DNA of 64,000 nucleotides, from positions 1 to 64,000 of the forward strand of contig JBIOVM010000085.1 of NCBI GenBank assembly GCA_044867785.1, given 5' to 3'. Positions 32,501-40,129 of this stretch are shown in pieces. Origin of the DNA: DASRDR01 sp044867785 (GTDB lineage Bacteria; Methylomirabilota; Methylomirabilia; Rokubacteriales; DASRDR01). Position numbers and translations under genes: made by a program. The notes under the pieces are model-generated. The model had not been told where the DNA came from, did not search any database, and worked only from the letters and a program-made list of their open reading frames with translations. Numbering within the stretch: the stretch's first letter is position 1; each line of letters opens with the position of its first letter.

Positions 32501-32880
32501 CCGCCCGCCCCGCTCGGGTGCTCGTGATCGACGACGAGGTCGGCGTGCGCGAGGTGCTGCGGGACCTCCTGGGCGGGGAAGGCTACACGGTGCTGGACGC
32601 GCCGGACGGCCGGTCGGGCCTCGCCCTCTCCGAGGCGGAGCCCGTCGAACTGGTGCTGAGCGACGTGTCGATGCCGGGCATGTCGGGCTGGGAGGTCGCC
32701 GAAGCGTGCCACGCCCGACACCCGAACGTGCCGGTCGGGCTCATCACGGGCTGGGGTGATCGGCTGGATCCGGCCGAGCTCACGCGGCACGGCGTGCGCT
32801 TCGTCATCGCCAAGCCGTTCGAGGCGGCCGAGGTGCTGCATCGGGTGGGGGACGCGCTCTCCGCCGCCGAGCGAGGCTGA
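29560..32880 (+). CDS. Hybrid histidine kinase with four GAF domains and a receiver domain
   Basis: A 1,106-residue soluble sensor kinase with no membrane segment. After a short coiled coil (residues about 27-50) come four GAF-type domains, recognised from repeated ENARLF/ENAELE-type ends at about residues 205, 383, 550 and 725. The HisKA domain follows with phospho-acceptor H757 (GVAHDFNNLLAVI). An ATPase domain (NLLANALEAMPSGG; DTGVGMSPE; GSGLGLSVVWG) and a C-terminal receiver (VLVIDDE; phospho-acceptor D1035 in LSDVSMPGMSGW; KPF) complete it. GTG 29560 gives an almost leaderless mRNA; ATG 29608 is an alternative. No output DNA-binding domain, so phosphate must pass to another protein. Related to the larger kinase at 56960. 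Confidence 0.88.
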   Translation: MVEVKAIPPQSARHLAMPEPPAPPSGDLDRLRDRVAELEREVARRQREAAAMAAAARLAGESLTVEDLAARIARSLVELFGAASASIRRLEPDGSLVVLASAGASGPPLFSRGHAFPAGVGTCARAVARSHAVWTPDLLTDPGIQVTPDLRRLYESTPNRAVLAVPLKARAAILGAVTIVYAVGRVLREDEVRLAEGFADQVALALENARLFAETRGRLAESETLLAVASIVAQPLPIQEVMRRVAREVGRAFGADTVGMYFLDASRRSLVPMAGYHVPKHLLSAFVDTPFPIELLGEAFTERAPVWTSDFVSDARFDFPFMAAIHPGAVLFAPTLVRGEAVGGVFLVWWRPGRVFDPAEVRLIEGVASQVGLAVENAELERQTTQKLDEMERLLSVSRALSSTIELGPLLRMLLRQVTRTTGADTAGVWLVESDTGTLAPFAGYHVPPDILQRLGQFRIDPARTPTYAEAIARRAVVTARDARQDPGLPAELLAAAPHRAQLFAPIVANERLVGALIVVWWERELTCGDRELGMVDAMASQAGMALENARLFEEDRRKLAELSTLYELSRAVTGQLDTAQLVEAVHREVARVLDVHSFAVFLYDPGRRELEIALREWDGAREADLPRRRPIGVGLASTVVTRRAPLRTADYASACAREGVEPVAESLTRPHWLGVPMIVGDEVLGALTLSAAARPFTEADERLLTNIASLTALALRSARLYEERSATYRELTLAQDHMVRTEKLRALGEMAAGVAHDFNNLLAVIVGRAELLLRRAQGPELLRGLETIRQAALDGAQTVRRIQEFTRTRRTRPFRQVDLLDVIREVVEMTRPRWKDEAQSRGVSYEVAIEGGPVPWVAGRPEELREVFTNLLANALEAMPSGGRLVFSLGVEENGVVAAVRDTGVGMSPETARRVFEPFFTTKGPQGSGLGLSVVWGIVTRHGGSVEVDSRPGVGATFVVRLPVARTLPEPPAGTVPVRPARPARVLVIDDEVGVREVLRDLLGGEGYTVLDAPDGRSGLALSEAEPVELVLSDVSMPGMSGWEVAEACHARHPNVPVGLITGWGDRLDPAELTRHGVRFVIAKPFEAAEVLHRVGDALSAAERG

Positions 32881-32905
32881 CGCCCTCTCACGCGCGCCGC
32901 GGCCG

Positions 32906-32934
32906 TTGCGGGGCGCGGAGCGCGCCGGTATGAT
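32906..32934 (+). promoter_or_regulatory. Promoter of the desulforedoxin-like microprotein gene
   Basis: TTGCGG (32906-32911), exactly 17 nt, then TATGAT (32929-32934), a 5/6 match. Predicted transcription start is near 32941, leaving a short leader with a GAGGAGG Shine-Dalgarno sequence before ATG 32968. Confidence 0.5.
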
Positions 32935-32967
32935 GGCCCGGTCTTTCGCGCATCGAGGAGGCGCCGC

Positions 32968-33051
32968 ATGTCCGGTTTTCACTGCCCGAAGTGCCTCAAG
33001 ACGGCTCCCGTGCAGAAGGTGTGCTGCGGACGGCCGATGAAGCGCGGGTAG
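32968..33051 (+). CDS. 27-residue cysteine microprotein, desulforedoxin-like
   Basis: A complete tiny gene: promoter, GAGGAGG Shine-Dalgarno (32956-32962) and ATG 32968 to TAG 33051. The peptide has four cysteines, C6, C9, C19 and C20 (HCPKC at the start, VCCGRPMK near the end). CxxC plus an adjacent CC followed by G-x-P/D-M is the metal-site pattern of desulforedoxin and of the N-terminal domain of desulfoferrodoxin, which hold one Fe(SCys)4, but desulforedoxin is about 36 residues. With only nine residues between the pairs it may bind Fe or Zn, perhaps as a dimer. Lies between the GAF kinase and a hydroxyacid dehydrogenase; no operon partner is evident. Confidence 0.6.
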   Translation: MSGFHCPKCLKTAPVQKVCCGRPMKRG

Positions 33052-33105
33052 CCGCAGGCCGCTACCGACCGATCCCTCCCGCGCCCGCCGACCCCCGCCG
33101 CCCCG

Positions 33106-34107
33106 ATGGCCCAGGCGTCCACGCCGCTCATCCTGATCTGCGGCCTCGACCACGCCAATATCGTGGACGAGCAAGACGTCTTCGCGCGGGCGGGGGTTCG
33201 CTACCGGGTGGTGCCCGCTCGCACGGAGACCGAGTACCTCGAGCGATGCGGGGAGGGCGACGCCTTGCTCGTCCAGTACGGAAACGTCACCCGGCGCGTG
33301 CTCGAGGGACTCCCGCGCCTGCGCGCGATCGTCCGGTACGGAGTGGGGGTGGACGGCATCGACTTGGCGGCGGCGACCGATCACGGCATCCCGGTGGTCA
33401 ACGTGCCCGACTACGGCACCGACGAGGTCGCGAATCACGCCGTCGCCATGCTCCTGGCCTTGGCGCGCAAGCTCGTTCGTCTCGACCGGCAGACGCGGGG
33501 CGGCGGCTGGGACGTCTTTCGCGTCGGGCCGGTGGCGCGGCTGGCGGGTCAGACCGTCGGGATCGTGGGGTGCGGGCGGATCGGCTCGGCGGTGGCGCGG
33601 AAGCTTTCGGGGTTCGATGTGCGCCTGCTCGGCTGCGACCCGTACGTGAGCACCTTTCCGCCGGGCGTGCAGCCGGTCGCATTCGAGCGCCTGCTCGGCG
33701 AGTCGGACTACGTGAGCATTCACTGCCCCCTGACGCCGACGACGCGACATCTCTTCGGCGAGGAGATCCTCGCCCGCATGCGACCCACGGCCGCGCTCAT
33801 CAACACCGCGCGCGGGGGCCTCGTCGACACCGCCGCCCTGGTCGACGCGCTCCAGATGGGGCTGCTCGCCGGCGCGGGGCTGGACGTCCTCGAGACGGAG
33901 CCGATCGATCCGGCACATCCGCTGCTGCGGATGGAGCAGGTCATCGTCACACCCCACGCGGCCTGGTACTCGGAGGAGGGCCGCTCGGACCTCAAGCGGC
34001 GCGCGGCCGAGGAGGCCGTGCGGGTGCTGCGGGGCGAGCGGCCGCGGCACTGCGTCAATCCCGAGGTCTTCGCCCGAGAGGGGCGGCCGCCGGCGGCGGG
34101 CGCCTGA
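33106..34107 (+). CDS. D-isomer-specific 2-hydroxyacid dehydrogenase
   Basis: A 333-residue NAD(P)-dependent enzyme of the phosphoglycerate-dehydrogenase/CtBP type. Rossmann motif GIVGCGRIGSAVARK near residue 152; catalytic arginine in NTARGGLVDT, glutamate in GAGLDVLETEPID and histidine in TPHAAWYSEE. Substrate unknown. The next gene, a sugar/ketodeoxy-acid kinase, starts 5 nt after its stop. Together they suggest use of a sugar acid, for example reduction of a 2-oxo acid or oxidation of a hydroxy acid feeding 2-keto-3-deoxy sugars; this is inference. Confidence 0.87.
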   Translation: MAQASTPLILICGLDHANIVDEQDVFARAGVRYRVVPARTETEYLERCGEGDALLVQYGNVTRRVLEGLPRLRAIVRYGVGVDGIDLAAATDHGIPVVNVPDYGTDEVANHAVAMLLALARKLVRLDRQTRGGGWDVFRVGPVARLAGQTVGIVGCGRIGSAVARKLSGFDVRLLGCDPYVSTFPPGVQPVAFERLLGESDYVSIHCPLTPTTRHLFGEEILARMRPTAALINTARGGLVDTAALVDALQMGLLAGAGLDVLETEPIDPAHPLLRMEQVIVTPHAAWYSEEGRSDLKRRAAEEAVRVLRGERPRHCVNPEVFAREGRPPAAGA

Positions 34108-34112
34108 CCGCC

Positions 34113-35084
34113 GTGTCCGCGCCCCTGTTCGACGTGGTCGCGCCCGGGGAGGTCATGCTCCGGCTCGCCGCCCGGCCGCCCACGCGGCTCGAGCAGGCGC
34201 AGCAGCTCGACGTGTCCTACGGCGGGACCGAGGCGAACGTCTTGTGCGCGTTGGCGCGGCTCGGCCACCGCACCGCGTGGATCTCGGCGCTTCCGGCGAA
34301 CGTGTGGGGCGAGCGGCTCGCGCGGGAGCTCCGCGGCCACGGGGTGGACGTCGGCCACGTCCATTGGCGCGAGGGTGGCCGGATCGGCACCTACTTCATC
34401 GAGTATGGCGTCGCACCGCGCCCGATCCGGGTAGTCTACGACCGCAAGGACTCGGCGTTCGCCTTGCTCGACGAGTCGGAAGTGGACTGGCCGGCGGTGG
34501 CCCAGGCGCGTGTCGTCCACGTCACCGGCGTCACCGCCGCGCTCGGCCCGCGGCCGCGCCGGCTGTTCGAGCGCGCGGTGGAGTCGGCCCGCGCCCGGGG
34601 CGCCCTCCTGTCGCTGGACGTGAACTACCGCACCGCCCTCTGGTCGCCGGAGGAAGCCCGGGCCTATCTCGAGCCCGTGCTGCGCCAGGTCGGGCTGCTG
34701 TTCGTGGGCGTCGAGGACGCGCGGCGGATCTTCCGCCTGACCGGCGAGCCCGAAGCGGTCGCGGCCGGACTGCGCGCCCTCGCGCCCGAGGCGGTCGTGG
34801 CGCTGACCCTCGGCGACCAAGGATCGGTGGTGCTGACCGACCGGCCGCGGCGCCCGACGCGGCTCTACAGCCTCGACGTCGTGGCCGACCGGGTCGGCGC
34901 CGGGGACGCGTTCGCGGCGGGCTTCCTGCACGGGTGGCTGACGACGGGCGACGCGCAGCGGGCGCAGGACCTCGGCACCGCGCTGGCGGCGCTCAAGTGT
35001 ACGATGTGGGGTGACATCGCGGTGATCCGGCCCGGGGAGCTCGAGGAGCTACTGACCCAGCCGGACCCGCGTATCCGGCGGTAG
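34113..35084 (+). CDS. PfkB-family sugar kinase (2-dehydro-3-deoxygluconokinase-like)
   Basis: A 323-residue ribokinase-fold kinase. Signature 1 is the N-terminal YGGTEANVLCALARLGH (residues about 32-48). Signature 2 is DRVGAGDAFAAGFLHGW near residue 263, whose aspartate is the catalytic base. The pattern GRIGTYFIEYG and VVYDRKDSAFALL matches 2-keto-3-deoxygluconate kinases (KdgK), which phosphorylate KDG. GTG 34113 follows the dehydrogenase by 5 nt. A GH88 glucuronyl hydrolase elsewhere in the window (50585) would yield keto-deoxy uronates, but the genes are not adjacent. Confidence 0.83.
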   Translation: MSAPLFDVVAPGEVMLRLAARPPTRLEQAQQLDVSYGGTEANVLCALARLGHRTAWISALPANVWGERLARELRGHGVDVGHVHWREGGRIGTYFIEYGVAPRPIRVVYDRKDSAFALLDESEVDWPAVAQARVVHVTGVTAALGPRPRRLFERAVESARARGALLSLDVNYRTALWSPEEARAYLEPVLRQVGLLFVGVEDARRIFRLTGEPEAVAAGLRALAPEAVVALTLGDQGSVVLTDRPRRPTRLYSLDVVADRVGAGDAFAAGFLHGWLTTGDAQRAQDLGTALAALKCTMWGDIAVIRPGELEELLTQPDPRIRR

Positions 35085-35120
35085 ACCCGCCTCGGAGCGG
35101 GTGAGAGGGGAGGGCCTCCG

Positions 35121-36038
35121 GTGACGACGAGCCGATACGTCTACCTCAATGGCGACCTGGTGCCGTACGCGGACGCGCGGATCCACGTGCAGTCCACCGC
35201 GGTGAAGTACGGCGGGTCGGTCTTCGAAGGGTTGCGCGCGTACTGGAACCCCGCCCACGAGGAGCTCTACGTGTTCCGGCTGAAGGAGCACATCGACCGG
35301 CTCTTCGCCTCGATGCGTCTCATGCGGATGGACCACTCGCTGACGCGCGAGGAGCTCACGCGGTCGATCCTCGACGTGCTCCGGAAGAACCACGTCCGGG
35401 AGGACGTTCACCTCCGGCAGACGGCGTTCCTCGACGGGGATGGGGATCTCGACGCGACGGGGCCCGTGGGCCTGGCCGTGGACGCCCGGCCGCGCAAGGC
35501 GACGACCAAGGTGGGCATCAGCGTGTGCGTGTCGTCCTGGACGCGCATCGCCGACGGCTCCATGCCGCCCCGCATCAAGTGCTCCGCCAACTACCAGAAC
35601 GGGCGCCTCGCGACGCTCGAGGCGAAGGCGAACGGCTACGACAGCGCGCTGCTCCTCAACGGGCGCGGCAAGGTCGCCGAGGCCCCGGGGGCCTGCTGCT
35701 TCGTCGTGCGCGGAGGAGTCCCGGTCACCCCGCCGGTGACCGCGGACATCCTGGAGTCGGTGACCCGGACGACGCTCCTGGAGCTCTTCCGGACCGAGCT
35801 CGGCCAGGCGCCGACCGAGCGCGACGTCGATCGCACGGAGCTCTACGTGTCGGACGAGGCGTTCCTCTGCGGGAGCGGCTGGGAGATCACGCCCGTCCTC
35901 TCGATCGACCGGATGCCCCTTGGGAACGGTCGCGAGCCCGGTCCCTTGACGCAGGCGATCCAGGCCTGCTACTTCGCGGTGGTCCGCGGCGAGAAGCCCG
36001 CATATCGCGACTGGCTCACGCCCGTCCACGGGCGCTGA
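35121..36038 (+). CDS. Class IV aminotransferase (branched-chain aminotransferase-like)
   Basis: A 305-residue PLP enzyme of fold type IV, IlvE-like, which interconverts branched-chain amino acids and 2-oxo acids. Visible landmarks: VKYGGSVFEGLRAYWN near residue 30, the PLP lysine in PPRIKCSANYQNGRL near residue 155, AEAPGACCFVV near 190, and LYVSDEAFLCGSGWEITPV near 240. GGGAGGG upstream of GTG 35121 (in gtgagaggggagggcc) supports the start. It might equally be a D-amino-acid or 4-amino-4-deoxychorismate-type member; the GSGWEITPV ending favours IlvE. Ends the local gene run; a strong hairpin follows. Confidence 0.85.
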   Translation: MTTSRYVYLNGDLVPYADARIHVQSTAVKYGGSVFEGLRAYWNPAHEELYVFRLKEHIDRLFASMRLMRMDHSLTREELTRSILDVLRKNHVREDVHLRQTAFLDGDGDLDATGPVGLAVDARPRKATTKVGISVCVSSWTRIADGSMPPRIKCSANYQNGRLATLEAKANGYDSALLLNGRGKVAEAPGACCFVVRGGVPVTPPVTADILESVTRTTLLELFRTELGQAPTERDVDRTELYVSDEAFLCGSGWEITPVLSIDRMPLGNGREPGPLTQAIQACYFAVVRGEKPAYRDWLTPVHGR

Positions 36039-36092
36039 GATCCGGCCGTCCGCGTTCCGGGCGGGCGGCCGGCACCACTCCCTCCCGTACGA

Positions 36093-36116
36093 GCGCGGCG
36101 CCTTCGGGCCCCGCGC
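36093..36116 (+). terminator. Strong hairpin with UUCG tetraloop
   Basis: GCGCGGCGCC and GGCCCCGCGC pair (one C-C mismatch) around a TTCG loop closed by C-G, an exceptionally stable tetraloop. It lies 54 nt after the aminotransferase stop with no T-run, so it may be a Rho-assisted or 3-prime-stabilising hairpin. The rest of the 157-nt gap holds the promoter of the next gene and an 11-nt palindrome GTCACCGTGAC (36120-36130). Confidence 0.5.
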
Positions 36117-36161
36117 CGTGTCACCGTGACGTCGCGCCCGGTCGGGACGCGGCGCGCCATC

Positions 36162-36190
36162 TTGTGGGCGGCGGGGCCGGGCGCTACGAT
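36162..36190 (+). promoter_or_regulatory. Putative promoter of the helicase-nuclease gene
   Basis: TTGTGG (36162-36167), 17 nt, then TACGAT (36185-36190). The predicted start point falls on or next to GTG 36196 and no Shine-Dalgarno is present, so the mRNA would be leaderless. Confidence 0.4.
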
Positions 36191-36195
36191 CTGAC

Positions 36196-39180
36196 GTGTC
36201 CCCCGCCGAGACGCCTCGCACGCCGCCGCGACCAGACTCCCCGGACGACATCGCCCGGCGCGTCCTGGAAGGCCTCAATCCGGCCCAGATCCAGGCGGTC
36301 ACCCACGATCAGGGCCCGCTCCTCATCGTCGCTGGCGCGGGGACCGGCAAGACCACCGTCCTCACGCGGCGCATCGCCTACCTGATCGCCTCACGCCGGG
36401 CGCGCCCGGAGGAGATCCTCGCGCTCACGTTCACGGACAAGGCCGCCCTCGAGATGGAGGAGCGCGTCGACGTCCTGGTGCCCTACGGTTACGCCGACGT
36501 TCGCATCTCGACCTTCCATGCCTTCGGTGACTGGCTCCTGCGGGAGCACGCGCTCGAGCTCGGGCTCACGCCGGCGTTCCGGGTGCTGAACCGCGCCGAG
36601 CAGGTCCTGTTCCTCCGGTCCCGGCTCTTCGACCTGCCTCTGGCCCACTTCCGGCCGCTCGGCGATCCGACGCGACACCTCCAGGCCCTCACGGGCCTCT
36701 TCGGGCGCGCCAAGGACGAGGACGTCGCGCCCGAGGCCTACCTGGCCCACGCGGAAACGCTCGTCGCCCAGGCCGCGGCCCATCCGGAGGACGCCGAGCG
36801 CGGAGACCTGGCGGCGCGCACGCTCGAGCTGGCCCGCGCCTACGCGGCGTACCGGGACCTGATGGCCCGCGAGGGCTTCGTGGACTTCGGCGATCAGATC
36901 TTCCTGGCCCTCCGCCTCCTCCGCGAGCGCCCGTACGTGGTCGCCAACTACCAGAAGCGATTCCGCTACGTCCTGGTCGACGAGTTCCAGGACACCAACC
37001 ACGCGCAGTTCGAGCTGGTGAAGCTGCTCGTGGACCGGCATCGGAACGTGACGGTCGTGGGAGACGACGACCAGGCGATCTTCCGGTTCCGCGGCGCGTC
37101 GATGAGCAACATCCTGGGCTTCGATGCCACGTACCCGGACTCGCGCCGGGTGGTGCTCGTCCGGAACTACCGGTCGGGCCAGCGCCTGCTCGACGCCGCG
37201 CACCGGCTGATCAGACACAACGACCCGGAGCGGCTGGAATTCTCCCGGGGCATCGACAAGCGGCTGTTGGCGGAGAGACCGGGGCCGGACCCCGATTACC
37301 GGTCGTACGAGACCGTCACCCAGGAAGCCGAAGCCGTCGCGCAGCGAGTCGAGTCCGAGGTCGAGGCAGGCCGACGCGCCTATCGGGACTTCGCGATCCT
37401 GGTGCGCGCCAACGCCGACGCCGATCCCTTCCTGCGGTCGCTCAACATGCGCGGGATCCCCTGGACCTTCTCCGGCAACCAGGGGCTCTATGGCCGGCCC
37501 GAGGTCCGGCTCTGCATCGCGCTTCTGCGCGTGATCGCGCGCCCGGACGATTCGGTGAGCCTCCACCACCTGGCGGCGTCCTGGCTCTTCGCGGTGCCGG
37601 CGGTCGATCTCGCGCGATGCGGGGTGCACGCGGACCGCCGGAACCGCTGGCTCTTCGACGTGCTCCGCGGCCTCGACGAGACCCCCGAGCTCCGCGCCGC
37701 CCTCTCCCCGGAGGGCGCTCAGGCGATCGCCCGGCTGGTGAAGGAGCTCGAGCGCTTCATGGGGCTCGCGGCGGAGCTCGGCACCGGAGAGCTGCTCTAC
37801 CAGTTCCTCACGGACAGCGGCTGGCTCGGGCGGATGTCGCGGGCGAGCAGCGCGCGCGAGGAGGCCGAGGTCCAGAACATCGCGCGCTTCTTCCGCCGCG
37901 TGCAGGACGCGACCCGGGTCCTGCCGCGCGACCACGTCCGCGAGTTCGTGGACCATCTCGACGCCCTCATCGACGCCGGCGAGGATCCGGCGGTGGCCGA
38001 GGCGGACATCGATGCACCGGCTGTTCGGATTCTCACGGTGCACAAGGCCAAGGGGCTCGAGTTTCCGGTGGTCTTCGTCGTGGGACTGGTCCAGGGACGG
38101 TTTCCGTGGCCGAGCCGCGGCGACGTGCTCGAGCTGCCCGAGGCCCTCCTGCGGGACCGGCCGTCGCCGGGCGACTTCCGGCTCCAGGAGGAGCGACGAC
38201 TGTTCTACGTCGCGATGACCCGCGCGAAGGAGGCCCTCCATCTGACGTCGGCGCAGGACTACGGAGGTCGGCGCACCCGGAAGCCCAGCCAGTTCGTCTT
38301 GGAGGCGCTCGACTTGCCCCGAGACGCCGCGCGGCCGGTGAAGGTCACCCCGCAGGAGGAGCTCCGCGCCTTCGCCCCGCCCGCCGACGCCGGCGGCGAG
38401 GGCGATCCGCGCTTGCCGCCGGACGCCGTGCTCGACCTGAGCCACCGGCAGGTGGACGACTACGAGACTTGCCCGCTCAAGTACCGCTACGTCCACGTCC
38501 TGCGGGTGCCGATCCGCCGCCACCACACCGTGGTGTACGGCGAGACGCTCCACCGTGTCGTCGAGCACTACCTGCGGCGGCGTGCCGCCGGGCTCTACAC
38601 GTCCCTCGAGGACCTCCTCGACACCTACGAGCGCGAGTGGCGCAACGAGGGGTTCCTCACGTGGGCGCACGAGGCCGCGCGTCACGATGCGGGCCGCGAG
38701 GCGGTCCGGCGGTTCTGGCACGAGGAGGAAGCGGCCGGCACCCGGCCCACGTACGTCGAGCGCGAGTTCGGTGTGAGCCTGGCGGACGTGGGCGGGCCCG
38801 CGCGGATCCGTGGACGGTGGGACCGCGTCGACGAGACGGAAGAGGGCGCCGTGATCGTGGACTACAAGTCGTCCGACGTCCGGGAGGCGGAGCGCGCCGA
38901 CGTGCGGGCCGCGGACAGCCTCCAGCTCCAGATCTACGCCCTGGTGTGGCGCGCGCTGAACGGCCGTCTTCCCGCGCGGGTCGAGCTCAGGTTCCTGGAG
39001 TCAGGAGTGGTAGGCCGTCACACGCCGACGGATGAGGATGCCGAGCGCGCGCGCGCGGCGATCCAGGCCGCCGCCGCAGGCATTCGCGCGCGGCGCTTCG
39101 CGGCGACGCCGTCGTACCAGGTCTGCCGCTACTGCGCCTACCGCCAGATCTGTCCGGACACGGCGAGCCGCGACGTCTGA
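36196..39180 (+). CDS. UvrD/Rep-type helicase fused to RecB-like nuclease with Fe-S cluster motif
   Basis: A 994-residue DNA repair enzyme. Superfamily 1A helicase domains fill about residues 25-680: Walker A AGAGTGKTT near 46-54, Walker B VLVDEFQDTNH near 262, motif III GDDDQAIFRFRGA near 295, motif V/VI VHKAKGLEFPVVF near 615 and EERRLFYVAMTRAKE near 665. The C-terminal PD-(D/E)XK nuclease has D889 and K891 in VDYKSS, with the QxxxY-like LQLQIYALVW. Cysteines C759, C977, C980 and C986 frame the nuclease as in AddB, Cas4 and RecB-like Fe-S nucleases. It resembles a one-polypeptide AddA/AdnA-type unwinding nuclease; no partner subunit is adjacent. Probable leaderless GTG start. Confidence 0.88.
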   Translation: MSPAETPRTPPRPDSPDDIARRVLEGLNPAQIQAVTHDQGPLLIVAGAGTGKTTVLTRRIAYLIASRRARPEEILALTFTDKAALEMEERVDVLVPYGYADVRISTFHAFGDWLLREHALELGLTPAFRVLNRAEQVLFLRSRLFDLPLAHFRPLGDPTRHLQALTGLFGRAKDEDVAPEAYLAHAETLVAQAAAHPEDAERGDLAARTLELARAYAAYRDLMAREGFVDFGDQIFLALRLLRERPYVVANYQKRFRYVLVDEFQDTNHAQFELVKLLVDRHRNVTVVGDDDQAIFRFRGASMSNILGFDATYPDSRRVVLVRNYRSGQRLLDAAHRLIRHNDPERLEFSRGIDKRLLAERPGPDPDYRSYETVTQEAEAVAQRVESEVEAGRRAYRDFAILVRANADADPFLRSLNMRGIPWTFSGNQGLYGRPEVRLCIALLRVIARPDDSVSLHHLAASWLFAVPAVDLARCGVHADRRNRWLFDVLRGLDETPELRAALSPEGAQAIARLVKELERFMGLAAELGTGELLYQFLTDSGWLGRMSRASSAREEAEVQNIARFFRRVQDATRVLPRDHVREFVDHLDALIDAGEDPAVAEADIDAPAVRILTVHKAKGLEFPVVFVVGLVQGRFPWPSRGDVLELPEALLRDRPSPGDFRLQEERRLFYVAMTRAKEALHLTSAQDYGGRRTRKPSQFVLEALDLPRDAARPVKVTPQEELRAFAPPADAGGEGDPRLPPDAVLDLSHRQVDDYETCPLKYRYVHVLRVPIRRHHTVVYGETLHRVVEHYLRRRAAGLYTSLEDLLDTYEREWRNEGFLTWAHEAARHDAGREAVRRFWHEEEAAGTRPTYVEREFGVSLADVGGPARIRGRWDRVDETEEGAVIVDYKSSDVREAERADVRAADSLQLQIYALVWRALNGRLPARVELRFLESGVVGRHTPTDEDAERARAAIQAAAAGIRARRFAATPSYQVCRYCAYRQICPDTASRDV

Positions 39181-39237
39181 CCGAGCAGGGGACGGGGGAG
39201 CGCCGCCGACACCCCGGTCGCCGGACGCGGCCGGTGT

Positions 39238-39684
39238 TCAGCTGGCGAGCGGAGTCTGGCGGTGGAGCCGCATCGGCCGCAGCTCGCGGAGCTTGGTCCG
39301 CTGCTCCGGCGTCAGCACGCGGGCGACCTCCTGAAGCATGCGCACCCGCGCCTCCAGGACCCGGCCCGCCAGCTCTCGGGCCTCGTCGGTTTTCGCGGCG
39401 AGCGTGGCGTCATCCACCTCCGCGAGAGCCATGTCGCGGAGCGCGCGGCGCGCCTCGCGCAGTGCGTTGGCCATGCCCCGCGTCGATTCCCGGTGCCGGG
39501 TGTGAATCTCCCGGATGGCCGTGACCTGATCCTCGGACAACCCCAACTGTTCCTGGAGGGCGCGGCGCTCGATCGGCGCGACGCGACGCCCGACCGCGGC
39601 CTCGCTGGGCACGCTGCCGGACGCCAGGATCACCAGGCCGGTGAGGATGCCCGCCACCGGCCATTTCGCGTGTCGATTCGTCAT
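39238..39684 (-). CDS. Periplasmic Spy/CpxP-like protein
   Basis: A 148-residue exported protein. Signal peptide residues 1-29 (KWPVAGILTGLVILASGSVPSEA). The mature part is helical with two LTxxQ-type motifs, LSEDQVTAI (about 49-57) and LTPEQRTKL (about 126-134), as in Spy, CpxP and ZraP, which bind unfolded proteins or metal in the periplasm. Monocistronic and convergent with the helicase gene (57 nt between stops). A second family member lies at 53363. Confidence 0.75.
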   Translation of the reverse strand: MTNRHAKWPVAGILTGLVILASGSVPSEAAVGRRVAPIERRALQEQLGLSEDQVTAIREIHTRHRESTRGMANALREARRALRDMALAEVDDATLAAKTDEARELAGRVLEARVRMLQEVARVLTPEQRTKLRELRPMRLHRQTPLAS

Positions 39685-39820
39685 CTCTCGGCCTCCCCGC
39701 GCGGGCCCGGGCCCGCTCCGTGCTCTGCTGCTCGCAGCCGGGTTGGACGGGGGAAGTCATTCCGGCGTTCACTGCTCCGCGAGGCCCGCCGGGCCCGGCG
39801 TTTGCCTCGGAGACGTTCGG

Positions 39821-39997
39821 CTAGAGGGACAGCGCGGCGCCCGCGGCCACCCAGGCCGGAGGCTGGCCGCGGCGGAACACCTTGACGCGCGCCGCGCCCC
39901 GCACGGTGGCCCGCTCGCCCTCCACGCGGACCATCGTCCCTTCCTCGATCGCCACGACGTGGTTGTCCCGCACGACGTGATACTCGGCGATCCGCAT
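39821..39997 (-). CDS. Small ORF, possible remnant of a type 1 glutamine-amidotransferase-like (S51) protein
   Basis: A 58-residue ORF (MRIAEYHVVRDNHVVAIEEG, TMVRVEGERATVRGAARVKV, then FRRGQPPAWVAAGAALSL). The pattern VVAIEEGTMVRVEG...VKVFRRG resembles the C-terminal end of cyanophycinase/peptidase E-like proteins, where a similar strand pair follows the catalytic domain. No catalytic part exists upstream, so it is either a remnant or an independent small protein. No Shine-Dalgarno is evident. Low certainty. Confidence 0.3.
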   Translation of the reverse strand: MRIAEYHVVRDNHVVAIEEGTMVRVEGERATVRGAARVKVFRRGQPPAWVAAGAALSL

Positions 39998-40129
39998 GCA
40001 GACGCAGCGGGCGAGGGGTCGCACGATCCCGGGGGGTGGCTGCCTTGACGGCCTCGGCGCGGTCGGCGTAGGGTGACGGCGCGAATCGACGGCCTCGATC
40101 GAGTAACGCATCGGGGCGGGAGGTGTCAG

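Noticed and set aside
32881..32967. Region after the GAF kinase suspected to be only a terminator
   Set aside because: It contains a good TTG-N17-TATGAT promoter and Shine-Dalgarno for the microprotein gene; no hairpin with a T-run was found.
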